IMG/VR virus record: IMGVR_UViG_3300042562_000544 | Location: 1-38,699 of that record | DNA from: a virus | Length of the DNA: 38,699 bases | Strand: one strand, 5' to 3' | Shown here: positions 12,473 to 21,330 of the stretch, in pieces | How positions within the stretch are numbered: position 1 is the stretch's first letter | Layout of the letters: each line of letters begins with the position of its first letter | Made by a program: the position numbers and the translations under genes | Notes under the pieces: generated by a model | The model's database searches: none | The model's input: the letters and a program-made list of their open reading frames with translations, nothing else | Told to the model about the DNA's origin: nothing

Positions 12473-14415
12473 ACACTCCGCAACAAAAGAGTCACAATGC
12501 CACCAATATTTTTACGATCACCACGAGACGGAGCCAACGTCTTCTTCCAAGTAACCTGCTCCACATACACTTCAAGCTGTTCACCTGTAGTATGATCTTT
12601 AAACACTACAGTGTTACCAATGTTTTCCATTTGCTTCAACGCACTAAACCTATTGAAAGCACCATTCGGTCTACCGTAAGATGAACCTTGCCTGTCTTTC
12701 TCAAAATCAAACATGCGTACAGGGATCTGGATTAGTTCGTTACGCCGAGGTGAAGGCATAGCCCTCAACTGGTAGCCAATCAACTTGGCTGAACAAGAAC
12801 ATTCAGGGTTAGATTCCAAATGGTAAGCCAACCACAAGTCAGGGGTAGGTAATGGTGCCGCAGCATTCAATTTACCTGTAGCATCATTGTTTACTGAGTT
12901 AACAGTAATCACACTATCCCAAGTGGAAGGTGTACCAGAGTTAGTTACTGAAGCATACGCTTCCACCGTGCCCTGTAAACCGTTCACACCAATAAGGCGA
13001 AGGTCACGCCACGATTTGTTTTCCATCACACCTAAACGGATACGACCAGTCTCAATCCAACCTTCCGAAACATACGTAGCCATTTCACGGAACACACCAG
13101 TACCGTTCACACTAAACCATAAACGGTCACCAGCAATAGTGACACTACGAGCCTCACCCGTAGTACCCACAGGTGCTGTCAAATCAGGGGCGTAAGCAAA
13201 CTGTAAACTAGACGAGAATGAAGTATTGTTTAACGACTGTCCAAGATTAATCCGATACAAGCCTGCACGTTGCACACCATTACCGGCTTCACCTTTATTA
13301 CGCACAGTCAAATACACGTATTCACCGTAAGCAACAGCATCATCAACCTGGGTACTGTTAAACACTAACGGACCCATAGTGAGAGTTCCGTTATCTGAAA
13401 TAGATGCAACCCTGCACCCTTCAGAAGTACCAATAATAAGGAACGAACCCACATACGAATACATGGATAAAACTTGTTCACCGCGAGGCATTTCAGCAAC
13501 CACTACAGGAACACTCAAAGTTACCGTAGTTGTTGTTGCAGTAACATCAATCTTGTAAATTAAAGATTCTTCACCATCATAACCTGAAGCATAAATAGCT
13601 GTGGGTCCTTCAGAAAAATCAGACCACACCCATCCACTGTTAGGGTGTGCATACAGTTCAGCAGGTAACGTGGCTGACGTTGGTGTCAAGTCAGTGATCT
13701 CAAAAATCTTATTGTTTTCACCATACATAAGACGAGACTTCACGAAACGTAACACTGACGAAGTAACAGTAGTGGCATCTTTATTATATATTTTAGTGCC
13801 AGAACCTGACGGCTCATTACCACGATAAATACCGCTACTATCTCCAGCCAACCAATACTGTCCCGTAGTAGTCAACGAGTTAATGTTTGCGCTACCACCC
13901 CACGTTACAGCGGCAGCAGTACCAGTAGTGGGAACGAAAGTTAAAACGTTACCACCAGCATGCAAAACACCAGTGTCAACACCAAGGATTTGTTGACTAG
14001 CAGCCGCTGAAGCAAACTTGCTTTCAGTATTTTTCAGTAACTGTAACTGTCCAGGAGTCCAAGGATCAACACCACCACTACGGTAATACCTGAATGATGC
14101 TTCCTCCGCTGCAACCTCGAGTGGTTCAGCTGACGATAAACCTGCACCGTAATGCCATGATGCTTGCGACCTGATCCACAAACCGGAATCTAGTGACTGT
14201 TCACCTGGGCTTCGTTCCGTGTCGATACGTTCCCTACGAAATTTACCTGTCTCACGAATGATAGGGTCTTGATCGCTTGTGGCATACAGGAAGTTGAGTC
14301 CACCGATAGTGCAATCCCAGTCGAGAGAGTCGGGACCGTATGATCCTTGCCCTTCACTGGCTTCAAAACCGTACCCTAAAGGTTCAACAACATCTTCAGT
14401 GTAGTCAACAGCCAT
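12469..14415 (-). CDS. Large tail protein, probable beta-propeller/beta-rich
   Basis: 648 residues with many short repeated beta motifs (for example Y-W-L-A-G-D, L-W-F-S-V-N-G, T-A-I-Y-A-S-G), typical of beta-propeller tail or receptor-contact proteins. There are no membrane segments. It is placed between the fibre genes and the lysis cassette, so it is probably a minor tail or host-recognition protein. No enzyme motif seen. Confidence 0.65.
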   Translation of the reverse strand: MAVDYTEDVVEPLGYGFEASEGQGSYGPDSLDWDCTIGGLNFLYATSDQDPIIRETGKFRRERIDTERSPGEQSLDSGLWIRSQASWHYGAGLSSAEPLEVAAEEASFRYYRSGGVDPWTPGQLQLLKNTESKFASAAASQQILGVDTGVLHAGGNVLTFVPTTGTAAAVTWGGSANINSLTTTGQYWLAGDSSGIYRGNEPSGSGTKIYNKDATTVTSSVLRFVKSRLMYGENNKIFEITDLTPTSATLPAELYAHPNSGWVWSDFSEGPTAIYASGYDGEESLIYKIDVTATTTTVTLSVPVVVAEMPRGEQVLSMYSYVGSFLIIGTSEGCRVASISDNGTLTMGPLVFNSTQVDDAVAYGEYVYLTVRNKGEAGNGVQRAGLYRINLGQSLNNTSFSSSLQFAYAPDLTAPVGTTGEARSVTIAGDRLWFSVNGTGVFREMATYVSEGWIETGRIRLGVMENKSWRDLRLIGVNGLQGTVEAYASVTNSGTPSTWDSVITVNSVNNDATGKLNAAAPLPTPDLWLAYHLESNPECSCSAKLIGYQLRAMPSPRRNELIQIPVRMFDFEKDRQGSSYGRPNGAFNRFSALKQMENIGNTVVFKDHTTGEQLEVYVEQVTWKKTLAPSRGDRKNIGGIVTLLLRSV

Positions 14416-14450
14416 GTATGCTCCGTAAAATTATTGTGTAGGTGGAAGGA

Positions 14451-14717
14451 TTATTCGGCTGCTACTTCTTCTTCCACAGCTTCTTCAGCGACAGCGGGTG
14501 CAACAAACACATCATTCTCGCTATCGTAAGTAAACCCAATACCCGCATACGTTCCACGAATACTGTTGTTGTATGAGGTACGAATCCATTTGCCTTGCAA
14601 ACCGATACCGTGAATGTATGCCTCAATCGCTGCATCCGATTCAGTAGCATCCAGATTATCGGGTACAACGATTACTTCACGGACGATACCGTCTTCTATT
14701 CTTGCTGCATGTGCCAT
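14451..14717 (-). CDS. Small tail-associated protein of a widespread phage family
   Basis: 88 residues. M-A-H-A-A-R-I-x-D-G-I-V near the start, T-S-Y-N, then Y-A-G-I-G-F-T-Y-D...F-V-A-P match a short protein common in marine and freshwater phages, often near fibre genes. The C-terminus is a Glu/Ala/Val-rich tail. Exact role unknown; a fibre-associated structural or chaperone role is likely from position. Confidence 0.6.
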   Translation of the reverse strand: MAHAARIEDGIVREVIVVPDNLDATESDAAIEAYIHGIGLQGKWIRTSYNNSIRGTYAGIGFTYDSENDVFVAPAVAEEAVEEEVAAE

Positions 14718-14747
14718 TTTGTTTCCTTTCGTAGTTATGTTTTAGTT

Positions 14748-16451
14748 TCAAATCATGTAGCGAATTATGACTACACCGGAACCACCAGCGCCGCCGTTGC
14801 CATTATTGTTACCACCACCGCCACCACCGCCACCTGTGTTAGCAGTACCTGCTGATCCGTTAGCGTCTGCAATACCACCTGCACCGCCGCCGCCTGAACC
14901 TGCTGCACCGCCAGTAGTTTGTCCTTCACCACCGCCGCCACCCGCACGGGTCACACTTGTGCCTGTAATTGAGTTGGCGGTTCCTGCGCCACCAGCACCG
15001 CCGTCATTCCCCGAACTAGCGGCACCTACCGCGCTTGAACCACCACCGCCAGCGCCAGCAAAAGTACCAACAGCAGTTCCGCCTGCGCTACCTAGACCGG
15101 AAACACCAGAGCCGCCAGCACCAGCCGAACCAGTCCCAAAACCACCACCGCCACCGCCAGAGCCACCGTTTAGTCCGGGAAGCGATCTGGCCGCATTAGT
15201 CCTATCTCTTGTGGCGCAGCCCCCACCGCCACCACCCGGAGAGTAAATAAAATTTGACAAACTTGAAGTAATACCGTTATTACCGGGTTGTCCTTCATCT
15301 GAGGCATTAGTTCCACCAGCACCGCCAGCACCAACAGTTACAGTTGCCGTCCCGCTTGGCAAATACACACCTGTTGCATAAAGATGACCACCAGCACCGC
15401 CACCGCCACCGCGTAAAGACCCACCGCCTCCACCGCCACCGACAACGAGGCAATCAACAAAACCGGGAGCATTAACCGACAGCGAACCAGACGAAGTAAA
15501 CGAATGAACCTTATACGTCTTACCATTAACACCATTACTACCATCAGCGACATAAGTAGTTTCAGTTCCACCACTCGCTGCTACACCTGCTGCTGATCCA
15601 CCAATAATGGTACGGACAATAACGATACCGCTACCGCCTGCTGCGCCAACAAGATTATCGCTACCGCCTCCACCACCACCAGTATTAGCAGTACCAGCAG
15701 TTGCAGTATTTAAGGCACCGGCTCCGCCACCACCTGAACCCCCTGAACCAGAAGTTCCAGAGCGAGATGCAGCGCCACCTCCGCCAGCGTAAGTAACAGA
15801 TGTACCAGTAATAGAATTGGCTAAACCAGCACCACCATTACCGGCAGTAGTTGATACTGCTGTGCCCCCTACTGCACCAGCGCCCCCACCGCCACCACTA
15901 GCAATTGCTGATGATGATGATGTGCCTCCAGCATTACCTTGACCACTGAACCCCGATCCTCCGGGACCACTAGCGCTGTTACCACAACCACCTCCACCTG
16001 ATCCACCATTTTGACCAAGTTTGTTGCTATTACCGAAACCCCCACCACCACCGCCGCCAATACCTATTGCAATGTTGCCGATACCGGTCGAATTACCATT
16101 ACGGCCATCTCCGTAGGTTGCAGCAACACCACCAGCACCACCGGCTCCAACTGTAACCGTGTGAGTACCGTTTAATAAAAAACAAGATTGAGTAAAATTC
16201 AAGCCACCGGCTCCGCCGCCTCCTCCCATTGTACTTCCACCACCAGCGCCGCCACCGATAACGAGAACATCAACCACACCACTAGAAGAAACCACCAGCG
16301 AACCAGAAGAAGTAAACGACCTCACCTCATACTCAATACCACCATCAGTATAAGTAGTACGAGTACCACCAGAAGAAATCTGTGCGAACCTACCCGCTGT
16401 AGGTATCGCTGAACCTGCACCTAGAGCGGTAGATAGTTTAGATATAGTCAT
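14748..16451 (-). CDS. Glycine-rich tail fibre-like protein 1 (two repeats)
   Basis: 567 residues. Two copies of a unit of about 260 residues: each begins with a short strand segment ending F-T-S-S-G-S-L, then D-x-L-V-[IV]-G-G-G followed by a long glycine-rich region with H/Y-x-x-T-G/S-x-Y-L-x-x-G and T-V-T-V-G-A-G-G-A-G-G motifs. This is the glycine-rich domain (Gly_rich_2 type) found in phage fibres and adhesins. Probably binds the cell surface. The composition gives a strongly biased CCACCGCCACC base pattern on the plus strand. Paralogue of the next gene. Confidence 0.75.
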   Translation of the reverse strand: MTISKLSTALGAGSAIPTAGRFAQISSGGTRTTYTDGGIEYEVRSFTSSGSLVVSSSGVVDVLVIGGGAGGGSTMGGGGGAGGLNFTQSCFLLNGTHTVTVGAGGAGGVAATYGDGRNGNSTGIGNIAIGIGGGGGGGFGNSNKLGQNGGSGGGGCGNSASGPGGSGFSGQGNAGGTSSSSAIASGGGGGAGAVGGTAVSTTAGNGGAGLANSITGTSVTYAGGGGAASRSGTSGSGGSGGGGAGALNTATAGTANTGGGGGGSDNLVGAAGGSGIVIVRTIIGGSAAGVAASGGTETTYVADGSNGVNGKTYKVHSFTSSGSLSVNAPGFVDCLVVGGGGGGGSLRGGGGGAGGHLYATGVYLPSGTATVTVGAGGAGGTNASDEGQPGNNGITSSLSNFIYSPGGGGGGCATRDRTNAARSLPGLNGGSGGGGGGFGTGSAGAGGSGVSGLGSAGGTAVGTFAGAGGGGSSAVGAASSGNDGGAGGAGTANSITGTSVTRAGGGGGEGQTTGGAAGSGGGGAGGIADANGSAGTANTGGGGGGGGNNNGNGGAGGSGVVIIRYMI

Positions 16452-18091
16452 TATGCTGTCCTTACTCTCACGATTACAACACCGGAACCACCAGAACCGG
16501 GTGTGTTTGCAGTGTTAGTTCCTCCACCTCCACCACCGGTATTCGCAGTACCAGATGTGTTAAAAGCACCACCCCCACCACTTCCGCCAGCACCGTCACT
16601 ACCTGTTGCACCTCCGCCACCGCCACCTGCACGGGTAACTGATGAACCTGTAATGCTTGAGGCTAAACCAGCGCCACCGTTAGCAGTGCCCGTTCCGGCT
16701 ACTCCAGCAGCACCAGCACCACCGCCACCGCCGCCAAAACCCCCACCACCAGTACCACCGTTATTACCTTGCGAACTGACACCACTGCCAGCAACAGCAG
16801 AATTACCACCCCCACCGCCAGCCGATCCACCACCACCAGCGGGAGCACTATTCCCCCGCCCCCCGGCACCACCACCGATTCCGTAATAAACATCTAAACG
16901 TGAAGTGCTACCTGTTGTTTCTATTCCCCCGCCTGCACCAACAGTTACAGTTAGTGAGCCTGCTAGAAGATATGCACTTGTTATAGAAAGGTGTCCACCT
17001 GCTCCGCCACCGCCGCCAAAATAACTAGCAGTATTGTTCCTACCTCCGCCACCGCCGCCACCGACAACGAGGACGTCAGCGAAACCGGCAACGTTCACCG
17101 TTAGCGTTGATGACGAATTGAAAGTGTAGTAAGCGTATGTGGCACCACCAGAACTGTAAGTGCCAGTCGCTGTGCCACCAAGTGAAGCCGCACCAGCAAC
17201 AGGTGTGTAAGGTCGTGCAACCCGGAGGATGACTACGCCGGAACCGCCGTTGCCGCCGGAACCACCATTTCCAGAGGCGTATCCACCACCACCTCCGCCT
17301 CCACCAGTATTAGCCGTGCCTGCTGTGGCTGTGGTGTTGTTGTTCGTACCACCACCGCCACCGCCAGTGCCACCAGAACCAGCAGTGTTTCCTCTTGAAC
17401 CGCCACCACCACCGCCACCGCGAGTAACACTTGTTCCTGTGATAGATGATGCTAAACCAGCGCCACCATTACCAGCGTTTACTAAGTTAACACCGGAGTT
17501 ATCACCCCCGACAGCGCCAGCACCACCACCACCCGAACCTGCCGAACTACTGCCAGTTGTTGCCACACCTCCTGAATTACCTTGACCGGAAACACCTGTG
17601 GAGACAGTCTTAGTGACATCTCTTGAACCGCCACCGCCACCCGAGCCGCCACTAAATCCGTTTGATTCCGCCCCAGACCCAGCGAATATTGAACCGCCAC
17701 CGCCGCCGCCAACGCCGTAATATGTACCAAGTCTTGAAGCAACACCGTTACTTCCTGCCGCATATCCCAAAGTTGTATTGTTCGCACCCGATCCACCAGC
17801 GCCAACAACTACTGTTTGCGTGCCTGCACTTAAATACACACCAGTTGATTCAAGGTATCCGCCAGCACCGCCACCGCCACCTGTATTGCCACCGCCGCCC
17901 CCACCACCGATAACGAGAACGTCAGCCAGTCCCGCCGTTGACACAGTGATTGATGAACTTGAATTGAAAGTCCAATAATCGTAGGTCACTCCACCGGAAC
18001 TGTAATTCCCTGTCGGAGTATCAGTAATCGCTGCATTATTTGTAATACCCAAACGCAACAAACCGCTACCACTAAAAGTTGAAAGAGCCAT
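16451..18091 (-). CDS. Glycine-rich tail fibre-like protein 2 (two repeats)
   Basis: 546 residues with the same duplicated architecture as its neighbour: Y-x-Y-W/Y-T-F-N-S-S-S, A-D-V-L-V-[IV]-G-G-G-G-G-G-G, then glycine-rich tracts ending S-G-V-V-I-[LV]-R-V. The two genes share one base, and the four units probably arose by tandem duplication. Variation is mostly in the glycine-rich loops, as expected for surface-binding regions. Confidence 0.75.
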   Translation of the reverse strand: MALSTFSGSGLLRLGITNNAAITDTPTGNYSSGGVTYDYWTFNSSSSITVSTAGLADVLVIGGGGGGGNTGGGGGAGGYLESTGVYLSAGTQTVVVGAGGSGANNTTLGYAAGSNGVASRLGTYYGVGGGGGGSIFAGSGAESNGFSGGSGGGGGSRDVTKTVSTGVSGQGNSGGVATTGSSSAGSGGGGAGAVGGDNSGVNLVNAGNGGAGLASSITGTSVTRGGGGGGGSRGNTAGSGGTGGGGGGTNNNTTATAGTANTGGGGGGGGYASGNGGSGGNGGSGVVILRVARPYTPVAGAASLGGTATGTYSSGGATYAYYTFNSSSTLTVNVAGFADVLVVGGGGGGGRNNTASYFGGGGGAGGHLSITSAYLLAGSLTVTVGAGGGIETTGSTSRLDVYYGIGGGAGGRGNSAPAGGGGSAGGGGGNSAVAGSGVSSQGNNGGTGGGGFGGGGGGAGAAGVAGTGTANGGAGLASSITGSSVTRAGGGGGGATGSDGAGGSGGGGAFNTSGTANTGGGGGGTNTANTPGSGGSGVVIVRVRTA

Positions 18092-18093
18092 AG

Positions 18094-18426
18094 TTATGAA
18101 ATCTCCGACAAGAACGCAGTAAAGTTACAAGTATCCGCTGAAGAAGAAACCCGAATAAACTTAGCCGCAGGCATAGTCACACCCAGCGTCAACGCCACCG
18201 TGTCATTACCAGCAATAGCAGCATCATAAACAAGAAACTCACTCGCTGACGGTGTACCAGCAGTAGCATCCATACCGATCCGTACTGTGATAGCGGAAGA
18301 CGATTGGTTAGTTATAACGAGTGACGAGATCACCGCTTCAGTAGCAGCGGGTGTCGTGTATAGGGTGGCGTAAGTACCTGTGCTTGCTGTGCCTTGAACC
18401 TGTGCGTATTTGTATGCAGTAGTCAT
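18094..18426 (-). CDS. Small virion protein (beta-sandwich type)
   Basis: 110 residues of beta-rich sequence (L-Y-T-T-P-A...V-I-S-S-L-V-I-T-N-Q...R-I-G-M-D). This pattern recurs in small tail- or baseplate-associated proteins of many phages. It lies directly between the fibre genes and another tail gene, so it may join fibres to the tail. Confidence 0.6.
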   Translation of the reverse strand: MTTAYKYAQVQGTASTGTYATLYTTPAATEAVISSLVITNQSSSAITVRIGMDATAGTPSASEFLVYDAAIAGNDTVALTLGVTMPAAKFIRVSSSADTCNFTAFLSEIS

Positions 18427-18430
18427 AATG

Positions 18431-18916
18431 TCATGCTCCCATCAGAAAGAAAACGTCTTGTAAACCAGCTCCACCGGCACCACCAATAGGTGCCCATGCC
18501 GTACCATTCCAACCATAATAAAGAGCCGTATCAGACTCGAAAATAACTTGCCCCGCAGAAGGTGAACCAGGGCGAGTACTAGATGTGACCACAAGAACAT
18601 GCTTCACATCAGTGTTTACATGCTCATTCGGTTCATCAAAATCACGGGCTGAAACACCATGATTGATAGCAGCACCAGCAGTGTGAGCCACACCAGTAGT
18701 ACCATCCACACCACGAGTCACCGTCAACGTGGTTCCTGTACGTGCAGTAACCGTTACAACTTCCTCATTAATCGTATCCTGATCAATAATGATTGTGTAC
18801 GGGAATGAGGTAGGCCAACCCGAAACTGCAGTAACACCAACAGTAGTAACACTACTGTTAATATCTGCGGCAAGAGTTGTACGTGCCGCTGTACTTGAAT
18901 AATATCTACGAGCCAT
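18431..18916 (-). CDS. Tail protein, fibre-related
   Basis: 161 residues. T-V-T-R-G-V-D-G-T-T...A-H-T-A-G-A...H-G-V-S-A-R-D-F-D-E-P-N-x-H motif, common in phage tail-fibre or tail-tip proteins, and a C-terminal Y-Y-G-W-N-G-T-A-W strand typical of phage fibre ends. Probably structural. Confidence 0.6.
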   Translation of the reverse strand: MARRYYSSTAARTTLAADINSSVTTVGVTAVSGWPTSFPYTIIIDQDTINEEVVTVTARTGTTLTVTRGVDGTTGVAHTAGAAINHGVSARDFDEPNEHVNTDVKHVLVVTSSTRPGSPSAGQVIFESDTALYYGWNGTAWAPIGGAGGAGLQDVFFLMGA

Positions 18917-18925
18917 ATTTTTAAC

Positions 18926-19819
18926 CTATCGTGTGTAGTGGCTGCGGGTGGGGAACAATGTTTGTAAACCTTTAGTTTCTTCAGCAAGACGAACCTGATA
19001 CATTTGTAGAAGGAAACGAGACAACTGGGATGCACCAGAAGGTTGCCTGTTTGCACCACCAAAATCAGATTCAGCCGACTGACCAGATAGGCGTGCAGAA
19101 TCGAAGAATGGTACTAGCCTGTAGGCTGCACCGAAACGGATAAGATCTTCACATGAAGACGGTAACCCTGTCACTGTAGTGAACACATCAGTTTCAGCAT
19201 TCAACGCTACAGCTTCTTTACTAAACGTAACCTTTACGCTACGACCAGGAGTGATACCGTCATAAATGTTTACAGCAACACCGTTAGCAAACTCGCTCAC
19301 TGCAGCATGCTTATCCACATCATACCTGCGTACAGGTAGCCATTCTTTCGATGGACCTGTAGACTGCCATCTAATTTGTAGTACATCAAGTGCACCGGCA
19401 GGAAGATTGTATGCAGTAATGGATGGTTGGAAACTGAATATGGTTGAACCTACACCGAACAGTTCAGGATACACTGCTTTAATAGCGTCATTAATTGCCT
19501 TCTTCACCATGCTTCGAGGAAACATTGGTGACGACACAACCCTGGTACCGGAAGCGTAGGATGCTGCAGTAGTGGAACGATACCCTCTACCGTATGGTGG
19601 TACTGTAAGTACAGCGGTCGTGTTGTTTACTGAATCTATTTGTATAAGTTCTGAACCAATCTCAATCAAACCACGAGACACTGCGGTAGCGTCAGCCACA
19701 GGTATAGATAGGCTTGTTGACGTAATACTGCTTGTTAAATGGGTTGCTTGATCTTGAAATGTGGAATACCCTGTGAGTTGCATTAAGGTGTCGTCAATCA
19801 TTTGGGCGAAAGTAGTCAT
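18926..19819 (-). CDS. Head-tail adaptor or tail tube-like protein
   Basis: 297 residues. The early part has a beta hairpin with I-E-I-G-S-E-L-I-Q-I-D-S and P-Y-G-R-G-Y-R-S-T-T; later helices K-K-A-I-N-D-A-I-K-A-V-Y-P-E-L. This mix resembles adaptor proteins of podoviruses placed between capsid and tail genes. Assignment rests on position and general fold and could be wrong. Confidence 0.5.
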   Translation of the reverse strand: MTTFAQMIDDTLMQLTGYSTFQDQATHLTSSITSTSLSIPVADATAVSRGLIEIGSELIQIDSVNNTTAVLTVPPYGRGYRSTTAASYASGTRVVSSPMFPRSMVKKAINDAIKAVYPELFGVGSTIFSFQPSITAYNLPAGALDVLQIRWQSTGPSKEWLPVRRYDVDKHAAVSEFANGVAVNIYDGITPGRSVKVTFSKEAVALNAETDVFTTVTGLPSSCEDLIRFGAAYRLVPFFDSARLSGQSAESDFGGANRQPSGASQLSRFLLQMYQVRLAEETKGLQTLFPTRSHYTR

Positions 19820-20151
19820 CAGGCTGCACCACTAGCCACGAAACGTGCAACCTTTTTGTTCACTATCATGTTCGTTGGTGGATCAACGTCAGCATTATAA
19901 GGACGACCCAAAGCACGACTAGCATTCTCTGCTGCCTTTACTTTATTGATTGTGGTTCCTTCAGGTTGGATACCGTTACGGCGTGCAGCATCATATGCTG
20001 ACAGTTCCATTTTGGTTTGATCAAACATTGGTCGCTGTGGTGAAACCATCACCGCATTGATTTTAATGTTTGCTGCCCGTGCACAAGCACCGAAAGTTGC
20101 ATGGTCTTGTGTGGCACAGTTAGTTCTACACGCCACTAGGGACTCCTTCAA
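19819..20151 (-). CDS. Conserved actinophage protein with CRTNC motif
   Basis: 110 residues. Near the start C-R-T-N-C-A-T-Q-D-H-A-T-F-G-A-C-A-R-A is a cysteine/histidine motif found in proteins of many actinophage structural regions, suggesting a metal site. It overlaps the upstream gene by 26 bases; a GTG-type internal start would shorten the overlap. Role unknown. Confidence 0.65.
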   Translation of the reverse strand: MKESLVACRTNCATQDHATFGACARAANIKINAVMVSPQRPMFDQTKMELSAYDAARRNGIQPEGTTINKVKAAENASRALGRPYNADVDPPTNMIVNKKVARFVASGAA

Positions 20152-20875
20152 TAGTTATAAGATTACCGAACCCAGCGTTAGTCACAGCGGTAACTTCAGT
20201 ATCATCAAGCACATGTCTACGTCCACCACCGAAATAGTAGTCGGCAGCTTCAATCTCGGTACCAGTCTGGTATTCCACGATACGACCGTTAGTTCCCGTA
20301 ATGATGAGGGACTGTCCACTGTCGATACCATAGAATTGCATTAGACGATTTTTTGAATATTGGTATTCCACAGTAGGTAAGACGAGGATGTTGAGTGGTT
20401 CAAACATTGTGGCAACCAGATTAGACTGTCCGATTAACGGACTACCTTCAACGAAGATTACTAGATTTTCTCTAGCGGCAAGACTTGAATCACTAGACAA
20501 ATCTTTAGTAACAAATACAAGTCGAGTAGATGTAGCCACCAAATTGGATGTACCAACCACAATACTAGCAGCCAAATACACTATAGTCTCAGTGACCGTT
20601 AAAGAGGCCTCAGCGGTCATTACGGCGGCACCCTGTACCCCAATGACAGCGGCAGAGTTAAGGTCTGTATTGCCGCTTAAATTGGCTTCAGCGAATGCTG
20701 TGATGTTGAACCCGTTACAAGCCAAAATACTACTTGCAGTGAACGGTTCCGGCACAGCCACAACAACCACAACAGCATCAGCAGACACACCCGAAACACT
20801 AGACCCAGAATACTCGCCATCAAAAATTAATGGAATGCCGAGTAAAGTAACAACCGGATCAGTAATGTTAAACAT
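20126..20875 (-). CDS. Structural protein of unknown function with internal beta repeats
   Basis: 249 residues. Repeated units such as T-S-N-L-V-A-T and Q-S-N-L-V-A-T, alternating hydrophobic strands, and A-S/A-A-rich turns suggest a repeated beta structure. The C-terminal third (Y-Q-Y-S-K-N-R-L-M-Q-F...) differs and looks globular. Located between the capsid and adaptor genes. Confidence 0.55.
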   Translation of the reverse strand: MFNITDPVVTLLGIPLIFDGEYSGSSVSGVSADAVVVVVAVPEPFTASSILACNGFNITAFAEANLSGNTDLNSAAVIGVQGAAVMTAEASLTVTETIVYLAASIVVGTSNLVATSTRLVFVTKDLSSDSSLAARENLVIFVEGSPLIGQSNLVATMFEPLNILVLPTVEYQYSKNRLMQFYGIDSGQSLIITGTNGRIVEYQTGTEIEAADYYFGGGRRHVLDDTEVTAVTNAGFGNLITIEGVPSGV

Positions 20876-21258
20876 TAAGCCAAGCTAAGAGTAATCGCAC
20901 CAGAAGCAAATTGGACAGTATCCCCAGCAGTAATCGTGCGGGAAGTAGTGAGGGCACCGTAAGCAAGACGCTTCGGTGTACCAGCATTGTCATACAATTC
21001 AATACCAACAACAGTCACCGCTGGCATACCAGTAAACGATATAGCAGCATTGTTTGCAATCTGACCGGAAGCGGCAGCATCAAACGCAATAGTTTGACGA
21101 GCGTATGATCCACCAGAAACCTGTGTACCAGCAGTAGCGTCATCACCATTAGCAGTCACAAGGGCAAGTTTAATAGGGGTAGTCACCGTGTATGCAGTCG
21201 TACCTACGAGAGCATCAAGCAACTGGTTTTCAATAATATTAGGAAGATTATCAGCCAT
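20875..21258 (-). CDS. Small structural protein (common phage family)
   Basis: 127 residues. I-K-L-A-L-V-T-A-N-G, G-G-S-Y-A-R-Q, I-S-F-T-G-M-P and R-L-A-Y-G-A-L-T-T-S...A-G-D-T match a frequent phage virion protein of unknown exact place, often near the capsid or tail genes. The first gene after the capsid gene and the hairpin at 21292-21323. Confidence 0.65.
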   Translation of the reverse strand: MADNLPNIIENQLLDALVGTTAYTVTTPIKLALVTANGDDATAGTQVSGGSYARQTIAFDAAASGQIANNAAISFTGMPAVTVVGIELYDNAGTPKRLAYGALTTSRTITAGDTVQFASGAITLSLA

Positions 21259-21291
21259 AGTAAATCCTTAAAATAGTAGAATCAAGAAGGT

Positions 21292-21323
21292 GATGGGAGC
21301 CACCCGTAAAGATGACCCCCATC
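21292..21323 (-). terminator. 13-bp stem-loop downstream of the capsid gene
   Basis: Plus-strand 21292-21304 pairs with 21311-21323. In the minus-strand RNA all 13 positions pair, including G-U pairs, around loop TTTACG. The hairpin is followed by ACCTTCTTG and no true T-run. It lies 8 bases after the capsid stop, so it is more likely a partial terminator or mRNA-protecting hairpin that raises capsid expression over downstream tail genes. Confidence 0.6.
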
Positions 21324-21330
21324 GACACAA

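Noticed and set aside
14767-17585. Long proline-rich reading frames on the plus strand opposite the fibre genes
   Set aside because: They are the mirror of glycine codons (GGN read as CCN), have no ribosome-binding sites and lie antisense to convincing genes.
14748-18091. CRISPR array or simple repeat tract
   Set aside because: The repeats are codon-level glycine runs and domain duplications, not regular repeat-spacer units.
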